A DNA stretch of 64,000 nt from Notospermus geniculatus (lineage: Eukaryota > Nemertea > Pilidiophora > Heteronemertea > Lineidae), in contig NMRB01000198.1 of assembly GCA_002633025.1 (NCBI GenBank), positions 298,351-362,350 of the forward strand, written 5' to 3'. A model generated the notes under the pieces. That model did not search any database. It was not told the DNA's origin and was given only the letters and a program-made list of their open reading frames with translations. Shown piece by piece: positions 1 to 8,434 of the stretch (the first letter of the stretch is position 1; the number at the start of each line of letters is the position of its first letter). A program made the translations under genes and the position numbers.

Positions 1-12
1 CGAGGCATTTAG

Positions 13-762
13 ATTGTTGGTTGTGAATTCGTTATAATCATTTCAGACCATACGTATGCTAAAAGGGGATGTACCCCAGCACCTTCCCGACATACGATTT
101 CTGATGTACAACCGCCCGACTCCCTTAAAATATGCACCCCATTTCATGTTTTAGTCATTCCAGATCACCGTGTAGCAAAACAAATCCAAGAAAATGCCCA
201 CATTGTTGTGGTCGAATGCATCGTTTGTAATGTGATGACCCATTCAAGATATAAACCAATTTTTTATTCCCTGGAACAACTATTCACAGCAAATAAGAAT
301 ATATGCACTTGCGAGGCATCTGTTTTTAGATTTTCTTATGATATTTGGATGCAGAAATTGCCATCTTTATTCAATGAACTAAATATATTTAGCTCGCATC
401 AAAGGTACATTAAAGAAATACCATTCGATGTGTTGAGAAGTCATTTTTCAGACAGCGGCAATCTGCTTTGTAAAATTAATAAACGTCGAATGAAGACCTC
501 GATGTTATATCAAAAATTAACCCAGAACTGTAACTCTTTAAACGAAATGTACACTCGAATGCAACAACTCTTACAGTCGTCTGAATCATTTCGTCTACAC
601 ATTCTCAATCTAAATTCAATGACCCCTCTGTATTGTTCCCTTTTAGTTGCATTTTATCAACGAAGTGTATTTTCTAAAAAAACGCTAACGCTTTTTAAGC
701 AGAACGATATAATATCGTACTTGACAAACTTCGCTAATCACGATGTCATATGGAGCCACTAA
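13..762 (+). CDS. Cys-rich protein, 5' end outside window or spliced
   Basis: The frame is open from base 13 (after a stop at 10-12) to the stop at 760-762, but its first ATG is at 235. Residues encoded before that ATG look protein-like and include Cys pairs (CxxC near bases 217-226, CxC near 307). A pyrimidine-rich stretch ending in AG at 45-46 resembles a splice acceptor, so this may be the last exon of a spliced gene starting left of the window. The alternative is a shorter unspliced protein of about 175 residues from 235. I do not recognise the family. Cys pairs of this sort occur in several herpesvirus tegument and late-transcription proteins, but nothing here decides between them. Confidence 0.55.
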   Translation: MVGCEFVIIISDHTYAKRGCTPAPSRHTISDVQPPDSLKICTPFHVLVIPDHRVAKQIQENAHIVVVECIVCNVMTHSRYKPIFYSLEQLFTANKNICTCEASVFRFSYDIWMQKLPSLFNELNIFSSHQRYIKEIPFDVLRSHFSDSGNLLCKINKRRMKTSMLYQKLTQNCNSLNEMYTRMQQLLQSSESFRLHILNLNSMTPLYCSLLVAFYQRSVFSKKTLTLFKQNDIISYLTNFANHDVIWSH

Positions 763-789
763 CTTGAATATTGTATACAGTCGCAAAAT

Positions 790-797
790 TATTTAAA
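790..797 (+). promoter_or_regulatory. TATTTAAA box, late-type promoter
   Basis: TATTTAAA lies about 38 nt before the ATG at 835, the spacing seen at other genes here. Confidence 0.6.
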
Positions 798-834
798 GGA
801 ACAGTTATTGAACTATTAAAGTATTCATAGGGAC

Positions 835-1017
835 ATGTATCGTAAATACGCTCTTCAGCTCAGCCATCTCATTCTACTGGTTATTATAATTGTAATAACT
901 ATTCTACAAGCGACACATGTGTGGCCACCAGATAGATTGACGAAGGAGCCATCCCGTAATTCAACGCCTGATGAATCCTCGGTATATTGTAATTTCGGAA
1001 CAAGACGCTATGTATAA
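835..1017 (+). CDS. Small single-pass membrane protein
   Basis: This 60-residue frame starts with ATG just downstream of a TATTTAAA box. Residues about 8-26 form one strongly hydrophobic segment (LILLVIIIVITIL core) after a short basic N-terminus, followed by a hydrophilic tail with one possible N-glycosylation site (NST). It sits between the Cys-rich gene and gB on the same strand. It could be a small envelope protein or a type II/III membrane peptide. No family is recognised, and the promoter spacing is the main reason to call it real. Confidence 0.55.
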   Translation: MYRKYALQLSHLILLVIIIVITILQATHVWPPDRLTKEPSRNSTPDESSVYCNFGTRRYV

Positions 1018-1039
1018 TTTTGATATTGTTATCACAACA

Positions 1040-1047
1040 TATTTAAA
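1040..1047 (+). promoter_or_regulatory. TATTTAAA box of gB
   Basis: TATTTAAA sits 35 nt before the ATG at 1082. It favours that ATG over the in-frame GTG at 1064. Confidence 0.65.
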
Positions 1048-1081
1048 TATGTAAATCTTATAAGTGATTTGTGCATTCATC

Positions 1082-3733
1082 ATGCCTTATCTCGTATGTT
1101 TGACGATGTTCATTTGGGGTTTCACGGTGATACATGGGTTTAATTACTACCTCCTTGACGAAGGGAAAAAATACGCGTCTGTTGGTGACAGAACTGCCAC
1201 ATTTGGCGTGATAATAAGCTTGGAAAAAAACCCCGGTATTTCCGTTGCAAGAAAACCAACCATTCGTGACAATGTCAACATGGTATTCCTTGATACCCCC
1301 ATACCACACACACACCTAAATAAAATTGCTTATCACAAACAATTGATGCGACAATCGGATTGCAAGTTGCTTCATAATAGAACGTTTGATTACATCATAT
1401 CATGCTTTCATTGCATCCGTGATGTAAAAGAGGAACATTTTGGAGTGTGGAAATTTAAAATAGTAATCCTCGCCAACCTGAAAGCATACATTAAGTCCAA
1501 CGAGAAAAGGCCTGTACCGGAATTTACAACTAAAATTCTCAAGGGTCCAGATCCAAATTCAATGTTGTACAAACGTGTGAAGTTATGTAACTACGATCAA
1601 TCTACACAGTTGATATCTTTCCGAGAAAAGCCTTCGTGTCCGCGTAAAAAGACTCCCAGTGGAATGATAAGTACGGGTATCATCAATATTTTCAAACCGA
1701 ACAAGCGATACATTCAAAATTCGGCGGTCAAATGTCAAATTGTGAAAACCACTGTAGAAACAGTGCATTATTTTTTCGGCGCAAAAACTAGAAAGGATAA
1801 TGTAGAGTACCTACCAGTTACTTTGGAGGAATGCCAAAGGTGGAACGAGTCTTTGAGATGTGAACACGGCGATTTAACGGAAATCGCGTCCGAATCAAAA
1901 GATTATAAAGCGTTGTCCACCTCCAATCAAATCGATGTACAATACGTGTGGCCGAAGGGTCATCAAACGGTGACGTACAATTGCCTTATGACCATTGGGT
2001 TCGTACGCACCGTTCCACCTTTTAATCAACTTGTCACTTCGTGGTCGGTTTTGAATGGGAATGAAATTATTAGAAAGAAGGGTATTGTGCAAAAAGATAA
2101 CACTATTATATGGAATCGATTTGACGAATCACGTTTATGCACCTACGTCAAATGGCACACGTATTCCGCGGAGAAAATAGAGTTTCCAGAAGACACAGAT
2201 TCAAATAAAGGTAACACAATACATTTTTCTGTCAAAAGTATTCAGAGTGTATTCAGCACTTCCGAGTCGGCAAAAGTCAATCTTTATCAACTGCCATGGA
2301 AACAACAAAACTGTTTGCCGAACAGAGATCAACTATTCTCGATTAATTCTCATTTATTGATCGAATGGAAAGAGAATTGCAATTCGACAACCCGACGCTA
2401 TTTTTATAAGGAAGCAGAGCTCAGCTCACGCGACGCGGACAAACCACAATCGGATGGTGCGTTTGCGTCAGGTGACAGTCTCGAACAATATTCGACCTTT
2501 CCGCAAGCACCAGACGATGTCGATAAGAAGAAATTAGCTCCGACAGTGGAGACATCGAGAACGAATACAACTACTGAAATGCGAAAAACGACAAATAATT
2601 TGACGCCAACAGCCGCAACTATGAATGTTACAACGACCCCGAGAACGAAGTCTACGAACAAACCTATAGTTACTGGTAAATCTATCAAACTTGACAGCGG
2701 GAGTGCGGCTCTTGGTCATGTGAGAGGCGAAGAAATAAGATACAGTGATCAACCGTTAGATTACATACATAGAATTCAATATCTCAGTGATCTTATAACC
2801 AGACATGAAGAAGAAAATTCCTTACATCTCACCAATGCTTGGTGTCTAAATCAAGGACATCTTTACGACGCCTGGGGAATTTTAGCAACCCAGGACCCAT
2901 CTCAAGTCCTTTCATCCTTTCTTCAAAAGCCAGTCGTAGCAGAACGTCAGGGGGACGTATTCAGTATCAAATTATGCAAGAATTTGGATATGTCGAGTTA
3001 TGAGGTCATATCAACTTTACACGGACACGAATTTAAGAAGGAAATCACCAATCCTTTGTACTTGGTAGAGGGATATTGTTTCACGAGACCCTTTGTTAAG
3101 CTGCAATACAGAAGTCGTAACTATTTATTTCAATTGGACCACCAGAACGCTTTGACTAGTGAATTCATATACCATGAACGATGCTCATATTCCCAGCCGA
3201 GACATTTGTATTTTAAAATTGATAATTACATTTATTACTATAAAAATTACACATTAGAGGAACAGTATGCCCTAAAGTCCCTTGAAATTCCCAACAAGAA
3301 TCTCAAGAGTGATCTTCCGGAAATATATTTCATTGACCTGCACACGAAGTTTTCTCCACCCAGTATGGACCACGTAGAGTTCGGCTCCGTTGTACTGTAT
3401 AATGACACTGAACTAAAACCTACATACAGCACACTCGAGCTTCGCTCGGCGATGAACTTCTACAGACAAACCCTCGACTATTTACATAGGAAATTTTTAC
3501 CCCAAATAATCAAGGAAAAAGCTGATATGGCTTACGTAGCTCAAACTGTTTCTGCTGGTGTAACCGGTTTTTTTAACGGTGTGGCTGATTTCTTCGACGG
3601 ACTATTTGATTCCCCATTGTTCAATATTATTTACAAAGTCTTCGTCATCATTGCTTGTTGTTACGTATACCTCTTGATGTTTAGAAGTGTGGTGCAAAGG
3701 AAATCGCGCAAAAATTACAAACAGTTAAACTGA
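1082..3733 (+). CDS. gB: Envelope glycoprotein B, class III fusion protein
   Basis: This 883-residue type I membrane protein starts with a hydrophobic signal peptide (residues ~1-19). A Thr-rich, mucin-like linker lies at ~490-530, where gB has its loop between the two halves. The second half carries the gB core pattern: AWCLNQ near 585, then a GDV..I..C segment, CFTRP near 660, and a later Cys pair. Near the C-terminus come a hydrophobic membrane-proximal stretch (AGVTGFFNGVADFF) and one transmembrane helix at ~849-871 with a short basic tail. In the family, gB trimers drive fusion of the viral envelope with cell membranes. No clear furin-type site is visible in the linker. Length is typical for gB. 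The upstream TATTTAAA box fits a late structural gene. Confidence 0.9.
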   Translation: MPYLVCLTMFIWGFTVIHGFNYYLLDEGKKYASVGDRTATFGVIISLEKNPGISVARKPTIRDNVNMVFLDTPIPHTHLNKIAYHKQLMRQSDCKLLHNRTFDYIISCFHCIRDVKEEHFGVWKFKIVILANLKAYIKSNEKRPVPEFTTKILKGPDPNSMLYKRVKLCNYDQSTQLISFREKPSCPRKKTPSGMISTGIINIFKPNKRYIQNSAVKCQIVKTTVETVHYFFGAKTRKDNVEYLPVTLEECQRWNESLRCEHGDLTEIASESKDYKALSTSNQIDVQYVWPKGHQTVTYNCLMTIGFVRTVPPFNQLVTSWSVLNGNEIIRKKGIVQKDNTIIWNRFDESRLCTYVKWHTYSAEKIEFPEDTDSNKGNTIHFSVKSIQSVFSTSESAKVNLYQLPWKQQNCLPNRDQLFSINSHLLIEWKENCNSTTRRYFYKEAELSSRDADKPQSDGAFASGDSLEQYSTFPQAPDDVDKKKLAPTVETSRTNTTTEMRKTTNNLTPTAATMNVTTTPRTKSTNKPIVTGKSIKLDSGSAALGHVRGEEIRYSDQPLDYIHRIQYLSDLITRHEEENSLHLTNAWCLNQGHLYDAWGILATQDPSQVLSSFLQKPVVAERQGDVFSIKLCKNLDMSSYEVISTLHGHEFKKEITNPLYLVEGYCFTRPFVKLQYRSRNYLFQLDHQNALTSEFIYHERCSYSQPRHLYFKIDNYIYYYKNYTLEEQYALKSLEIPNKNLKSDLPEIYFIDLHTKFSPPSMDHVEFGSVVLYNDTELKPTYSTLELRSAMNFYRQTLDYLHRKFLPQIIKEKADMAYVAQTVSAGVTGFFNGVADFFDGLFDSPLFNIIYKVFVIIACCYVYLLMFRSVVQRKSRKNYKQLN

Positions 3734-3835
3734 TTCATTTCAGTGCGAATTTTATACTTCATTCCCAACGATTAGGCCTACATGTGAAAACGACGAGCGA
3801 ATATGAACTGACGAAATATCCATAGACTGATGACC

Positions 3836-3847
3836 ACCACCGGTGGT
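3836..3847. promoter_or_regulatory. 12 bp perfect palindrome ACCACCGGTGGT
   Basis: This palindrome is one of many TACCAY/GTGGTA-like motifs found in upstream regions of the window. It could be a site for a dimeric DNA-binding protein, but no function is shown. Confidence 0.3.
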
Positions 3848-4050
3848 AGTGATCATTCCTATCATATAGGGGTTTTGATATACATCACCATACTGATGTT
3901 AAAGATAATGTATCACGGGTATTTTCGCGGGCCACGAAAATCATTGTTTATTTACATTTTGTTTGTTTCTGTCCAGTCTTTCTTTGTCTTCGGAGTAATT
4001 TGTTGATGGCATGCCCCTCTAGAAATTCTTTTGATACCGAATGTATTCAA

Positions 4051-4085
4051 TTTGGTGGGTTGACATGTCCCAAAAGTCCAAAATA
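4051..4085 (+). repeat. Short dispersed repeat, copy 1
   Basis: The segment beginning GGTGGGTTGACATGTCC closely matches 57287-57320, so it belongs to a repeat family rather than to a viral gene. Confidence 0.5.
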
Positions 4086-4183
4086 ACACAATGTAAACAT
4101 CAATGTTTACAAACATTGAATGTAAACAATGAAGTGTGATACATTATCTTTAACTCTTTCGCACCTCACGCGTGCGTTGTACC

Positions 4184-4272
4184 GTAGCCTGGTTCCATGG
4201 CCAGCGTCGAGATGGCGCTGCGCAGACAGTGACCAGGCAATAGCCGTTGAACATGATTGAGAAGTGACGTTA
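4184..4272 (+). repeat. Dispersed repeat family A, copy 1
   Basis: It contains GTAGCCTGGTTCC and GGCGCTGCGCAGAC, then a TGACGT-like end. Inverted copies lie at 39665-39782 and 58446-58554, with a partial one near 39520-39560. Copies share order and blocks but are diverged. Confidence 0.6.
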
Positions 4273-4309
4273 TTAGGCCTACATACCGGAGATGATCTAC
4301 ATTTATTTT

Positions 4310-4581
4310 GGGTATGAGACTAAAGGGCTCCGCACACTTGCGACTAAAATGGGGGCGACTACCGATGCGACTACTACGTCGCCTGCCGTAATTACCTTTG
4401 CGGTCGATCAATGATGTCATCCACGACATCACTGATCTTCCAAAGAAGCATTTGTCGCAAACAAGTCAACAAAAACTAAAAAATCTGAAAAATGTTCGGT
4501 CGCTTCTGTGGTCGCAAGGCCGGTCGCCTACAAAATCGCTCGAAAAAATCGCTAGTGTGCGGAGCCCTTTAGGGTATGAGA
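4310..4581. mobile_element. MITE-like element with 10 bp target duplication
   Basis: Inverted ends TAAAGGGCTCCGCACACT bound about 250 bp, and GGGTATGAGA is repeated directly on both sides (4310-4319 and 4572-4581). There is no transposase frame. A 9-11 bp duplication points to a Mutator-like superfamily, by inference. Confidence 0.75.
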
Positions 4582-4786
4582 ACCAGGCTAGTTCTTCCGT
4601 CAATCTTGAGTTGATGTGCCGTATGAGAACAGTCAGATAAACCTAATAGAAAGGGGGCGTTGCAAAACAGCGTTTATAAATGTGTCTTTTTTTTCAAGCT
4701 CATGCTTTCGATGTTAGATTAACTCCGAAATGATATTGAATTGGTGACCCCTTTGGAACAGAGGATCCAAAGGGGCCTCATTGTAT

Positions 4787-4794
4787 TATTTAAA
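4787..4794 (+). promoter_or_regulatory. TATTTAAA box of the protease gene
   Basis: The box overlaps the in-frame ATG at 4794, so that ATG is unlikely to be the start. The ATG at 4830 lies 36 nt downstream. Confidence 0.65.
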
Positions 4795-4829
4795 TGAGTG
4801 TCGTTAAAGGATTAAATAACGAAAGAAAA

Positions 4830-6305
4830 ATGTATGTTGGTGGTTATGTTTATTTGCTTAACAGTTTTTTGGAAACTGAAGGATGTTCAAATGAAGTTAC
4901 TGACATCGCACTTTCGGAATCGGACCTGATTGAATTAGAGCTTAGATACCGACACGGCGCAGACGTCAAATTAAATATTCACCACAATGAAGCACTAACG
5001 ATTGGCACATGTCTGTGTTTCAAATACGTGCAGGGCAAAGGGCTCTTCTGCCTGGCGCGAATAACCAATGAAAACCTTCTAAAAACGTTTCAGAGATTAT
5101 CACGCACATACGATTTTGGTGACGACGGTTCACTTGAAAAATACTTTCAGATCATTTTCCCGGCCTTTTCTCTGGGCTCTGGCAAGTATTTCAACGCATA
5201 TAATTTTATCAAACACGTTAGTTTAACCGGGCTTGGTAAACGTGTTGGTACTGTGGTCGTGTATAATCGACACAACCCTTTCGACGTCTTCAAAACATTT
5301 AGGGTTGAATATTCTCAGGGTGACGTAGTTAAACTTAACGGAGCGCATATCGCACCTCCGTCATGCAAGGTACAGAGTAACCTGATTGAAAGTATTTGGA
5401 ACGAAGTCTTGTCCTCAAGACAAATCGGTAATCGAATGGATAAATTATTTAATGATTGCAAAATTACGGGTGTCGACAGTGAGTTCATCTACGCTTCACA
5501 TCCCAAAATACCAATGTCTAATAATACTAAAACCGCCGACAATCAGGTATTAATCAATTTCTCAGATCTGATCAAACTTATTCGAGCTTCGGATAGCGGG
5601 ATGGAAAATAGACAGCAGTCTACTAAACGAAAACGCGAATATCGCGATGATGAAGACGCGTATGAAGATGATAATCGCGAAATGAAAAGACAAAAACTTC
5701 ATCCACGTGTACATAGTGTTTCAATGTCAACTGCTGACAGCATACAGGCAACTTGCGTTAACAACATCAAAGATGATATCAAAAGTGAACTGCTTTCAGA
5801 ACTGAGACAACAACAACAACAACAACCGCCGCCACTGCTTCAGTGGCCAGTGACTCATCCACACGAGCTTAGGTCAATGCACCAGCTACCGCAATCGACT
5901 CACTCCCTGCAGTATGTGCCAATGCAATATTCACAGCATATGATGCAACAACCCTCATTTCAACCATCCTCTATTCAACCATCCTCTATTCAACCATCCT
6001 CTATTCAACCATCCTCTATTCAACCATACTCTATTCAACCATCCTCTATTCAACCCCTCTCAATTCAACCACCCTCGGTACAGCCACCCTCGGTACAGCC
6101 ACCCTCGGTACAGTCAACCTCAATTCAACAGGTGGTTCCAATACCATCACCCGAACGAACTGAAGATGAGCAAAATGCTCCCCAAGCGAGCGCTAAAGAA
6201 CCCGGACAAGATGACGTCATACTAAAATGTTCGGCCAGTAAATTCGATGCCACACCCAACAACGCCCTTGCCCAAGAATTAACCAAGTACGTGTTCGACA
6301 TTTAG
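4830..6305 (+). CDS. Capsid maturation protease and scaffold (assemblin, UL26-type)
   Basis: This protein has 491 residues from ATG 4830. That ATG is chosen because the promoter box covers the earlier ATG at 4794 and because MYVGGYVYLL matches the usual assemblin start. The family Ser-His-His triad is visible: LNIHHN (His52), FSLGSG (Ser114 or Ser117) and HVSLTGLGKRVGT (His129). The rest is a low-complexity scaffold with a basic patch near 270-285, a Gln run and tandem IQPSS-type repeats. In the family the protease cuts the scaffold loose inside the procapsid before DNA entry. Its end overlaps the convergent gene at 6279. Confidence 0.93.
   Translation: MYVGGYVYLLNSFLETEGCSNEVTDIALSESDLIELELRYRHGADVKLNIHHNEALTIGTCLCFKYVQGKGLFCLARITNENLLKTFQRLSRTYDFGDDGSLEKYFQIIFPAFSLGSGKYFNAYNFIKHVSLTGLGKRVGTVVVYNRHNPFDVFKTFRVEYSQGDVVKLNGAHIAPPSCKVQSNLIESIWNEVLSSRQIGNRMDKLFNDCKITGVDSEFIYASHPKIPMSNNTKTADNQVLINFSDLIKLIRASDSGMENRQQSTKRKREYRDDEDAYEDDNREMKRQKLHPRVHSVSMSTADSIQATCVNNIKDDIKSELLSELRQQQQQQPPPLLQWPVTHPHELRSMHQLPQSTHSLQYVPMQYSQHMMQQPSFQPSSIQPSSIQPSSIQPSSIQPYSIQPSSIQPLSIQPPSVQPPSVQPPSVQSTSIQQVVPIPSPERTEDEQNAPQASAKEPGQDDVILKCSASKFDATPNNALAQELTKYVFDI
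5966..6125 (+). repeat. 15 bp in-frame tandem repeats in the scaffold
   Basis: About seven 15 bp units encode five-residue IQPSS-type repeats. They are followed by three units of a second type (PPSVQ). Near-identity of neighbouring units suggests recent slippage. Confidence 0.85.
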
Positions 6306-7043
6306 ACTGGTGTTTGGAAAGTACTGTAGCGGGTCTTGACAAAATATATCCAAGATGGTGGCTCCCTCCGTTGTTTCAGTCTTTTCATCACTTTCAAAAA
6401 TGGGGTCGTCCCTGTCTTTCTGAGTTGGAGTGATTTTATCTGCGAACAGTAGATTCCAAAATTTATCATAATTGTCATCACACGCATTCTCCGTCGATGA
6501 GCTCAGAAAAATGTAACGCATGAGTTTGCCGATTTTGTTCACACACGTTTTGTGATGGTAATCGGACGACGCTTTCAAATAACACTGGTTCGTGAAAAAA
6601 TGAAAAAATACATGACTGGTTGGAATTTCTTTTACGTAGGAGTCTATACGTTCATCCGATCCTGACTCAAACATATTTAACAGTAAAACGATAAATTTGC
6701 AAGCTATCATCATGACACCAGTGTGAGTCAATGGATGACTTTTGGCCTGTATACAAAAAAGCTCATACAGAAATTGATGGTCGGCGCGCATGTGTTCAGC
6801 GGACGATAACATACGTTTGCACACGAGACACTCTTTTGTGTCAGACGGTATTCTGTCGCCGTCAAACAGTTTTGTATTGAAGACATAGTCCTCCGGAGTA
6901 TAGACCGATTCGGTCATGCAATTAGTAACCGTACATTCATCCCGGCTAATTTCACTGCAGTGATGTCTGTAGTAGGACTTATAAATACGTATCATGAGTG
7001 GTGAAAATACGTCAAGTGTTATCAACTCATTCCAACTTGCCAT
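6279..7043 (-). CDS. Unassigned late protein, Cys-containing
   Basis: The protein has 254 residues from ATG 7043. The frame stays open upstream to 7157, but the TATTTAAATA box at 7081-7090 lies inside that extension, so the downstream ATG is chosen. The sequence shows scattered Cys, including ECLVCKRML near residue 90, a hydrophobic helix near 115-135 and an acidic C-terminus. It is not a membrane protein once the extension is dropped. It overlaps the protease gene tail to tail by 27 bp. I do not recognise the family. Confidence 0.7.
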   Translation of the reverse strand: MASWNELITLDVFSPLMIRIYKSYYRHHCSEISRDECTVTNCMTESVYTPEDYVFNTKLFDGDRIPSDTKECLVCKRMLSSAEHMRADHQFLYELFCIQAKSHPLTHTGVMMIACKFIVLLLNMFESGSDERIDSYVKEIPTSHVFFHFFTNQCYLKASSDYHHKTCVNKIGKLMRYIFLSSSTENACDDNYDKFWNLLFADKITPTQKDRDDPIFESDEKTETTEGATILDIFCQDPLQYFPNTSLNVEHVLG

Positions 7044-7080
7044 GATTGTCTTGTATGCATGCGTAGAAGATGTCAATTCA

Positions 7081-7090
7081 TATTTAAATA
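7081..7090. promoter_or_regulatory. Bidirectional palindromic TATTTAAATA promoter
   Basis: TATTTAAATA is its own reverse complement. It lies 35-38 nt from the ATGs of both divergent genes (7043 minus, 7126 plus), so one box can serve both. Confidence 0.65.
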
Positions 7091-7125
7091 AAATAAAATA
7101 AAAATGACCTAATGTGACAGCCAAA

Positions 7126-7788
7126 ATGAACAAGACGAACATTGTCCACTTCATCATTTTATTTTGCTTTTTGGCCTACGGAATTTTCAATTTTGTCATC
7201 TATTCTAAGTATTGGGGGCCCGACGTCGATCGAACTGGGTGTAAGTACAAAGCACTCTTAAATGGAAGTGTTGTGAAATATTTGATATTCAATCGAGTTC
7301 AGGGAGAGAATCTAAAAGGGAATATCACTTGTTTACATAATACGTTGCATCGGTGCTGCGTGGGTTTTGACGACACGAAGATCAATAGTGGCGTATACGT
7401 CATCGATGCAATATACGATTACAACGACGCATTTTGCTTGACAAATATCATTCTCACGTTTTTCGCAATTGGTCTATCGGTGGGATGGAAAGTTATCGTG
7501 TTGGTCAAGAAAAATAAACCCGATACAAAAATCATCAAATCAATGCGCTACACTATATTCGGAGTGGAAATATGTCTGGTTGTCACTCTGCTATTACTTC
7601 ACATTCAATTCTTAAAATTCAGATTTGTCAATATGATGATATTGATGAACGTTTATTTGGGTATTGTACTGTATTCTTGTTATATAACGTTACATGGGGT
7701 GCGATTGTTTCAGTTGAACGCTGGGAGAATACACAAATCGAAAACGGAAAAACGCGAAGCCTCGGCCCCCCCGCAATACTCAGCATGA
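7126..7788 (+). CDS. Four-span membrane protein with PPxY motif
   Basis: The protein has 220 residues from ATG 7126. Four hydrophobic segments are visible at about 5-25, 105-127, 143-165 and 172-192. The first loop is Cys-containing with two N-glycosylation sites (NGS, NIT). The cytoplasmic tail ends in SAPPQYSA. PPxY motifs recruit WW-domain ubiquitin ligases of the NEDD4 type in many viral budding proteins, so a role in egress or protein sorting is a reasonable inference. The overall layout resembles tetraspan or claudin-like proteins, but I cannot assign a herpesvirus family. Confidence 0.75.
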   Translation: MNKTNIVHFIILFCFLAYGIFNFVIYSKYWGPDVDRTGCKYKALLNGSVVKYLIFNRVQGENLKGNITCLHNTLHRCCVGFDDTKINSGVYVIDAIYDYNDAFCLTNIILTFFAIGLSVGWKVIVLVKKNKPDTKIIKSMRYTIFGVEICLVVTLLLLHIQFLKFRFVNMMILMNVYLGIVLYSCYITLHGVRLFQLNAGRIHKSKTEKREASAPPQYSA

Positions 7789-7799
7789 TCTATTCAAAA

Positions 7800-7807
7800 T
7801 ATTTAAA
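7800..7807 (+). promoter_or_regulatory. TATTTAAA box
   Basis: It lies 31 nt before the ATG at 7838. Confidence 0.6.
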
Positions 7808-7837
7808 GGATTTGTTATTTTCATTGTCACTCGAGAC

Positions 7838-8434
7838 ATGTTTCACATATCACCAACCACAGATACCAGCCTGACGAGCTTAAGTCAAGGTTTGTTTAGT
7901 AGTTATGACACAATAGGAATTCCTCAGACGATCGATGGAGAGGAACTCAGCTTTCTAGACAAAGTGAGACACATATCAAGGGAACATTATCTGCCAATAC
8001 TGAATGTCAACAGAAATCAAATGCCGTCAATCACCAGGGCAATGTCGGGCGAAAGATGCAGCGTTATTAACACGGGTCCGAAACCTCTCATGATAAACGA
8101 GATTGTCACGTTACTTCCTGGCCTTGAAATCGGCAATGAGGAGGATGCGTCGTATCGTTGTCTATACACCCGCGAAATCTCATGCGATGGCGAATGTCAG
8201 AAATTTCAGTTCCCACAAACGGTTACAATCTCCTACTATCTTAAAATTCTACAGAGTGTTTTCATATCTAGCATCATGAATAAATTGAAAAAGTTGTCCA
8301 CTCCCGAGTCGATTTACATTAAAGATTACTACATTCCTAATCTCAAATTAAACCAATTTGAACTAGATCAGTTTATATCCACTTATCAAAATTTAATAAC
8401 CAGNGTGTTGTTCATAATATTCGTTTCTGATTGA
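7838..8434 (+). CDS. Unassigned late protein
   Basis: This 198-residue frame runs from an ATG with a well-placed TATTTAAA box. It is soluble with a mixed alpha/beta look, Cys residues in its middle (SYRCLYTREISCDGEC) and no membrane segment. The last part crosses an undetermined base at 8404, so the true C-terminus is uncertain by roughly ten residues. It runs into the convergent gene 8386-9978 with a 49 bp overlap, which may be inflated by the same ambiguous base. No family is recognised. Confidence 0.65.
   Translation: MFHISPTTDTSLTSLSQGLFSSYDTIGIPQTIDGEELSFLDKVRHISREHYLPILNVNRNQMPSITRAMSGERCSVINTGPKPLMINEIVTLLPGLEIGNEEDASYRCLYTREISCDGECQKFQFPQTVTISYYLKILQSVFISSIMNKLKKLSTPESIYIKDYYIPNLKLNQFELDQFISTYQNLITXVLFIIFVSD

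Larger units (their letters stand above)
3734..4829. other. Gene-free gap with repeats
   Basis: This 1.1 kb gap between gB and the protease holds a 12 bp palindrome (3836-3847), a short repeat shared with 57287-57320, a dispersed-repeat copy (4184-4272) and a terminal-inverted-repeat element (4320-4571). Small frames here lie inside repeats and do not look coding. Confidence 0.7.

Noticed and set aside
2404-2752. Two minus-strand frames opposite the Thr-rich part of gB
   Set aside because: Antisense frames of a low-complexity coding region; the sense frame is clearly gB.
4794-4829. Upstream ATG of the protease gene
   Set aside because: It overlaps the TATTTAAA box. The ATG at 4830 has the standard spacing and matches the family start.
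5966-6125. CRISPR-like repeat array
   Set aside because: Units are contiguous, in frame, and encode a protein repeat; there are no spacers.
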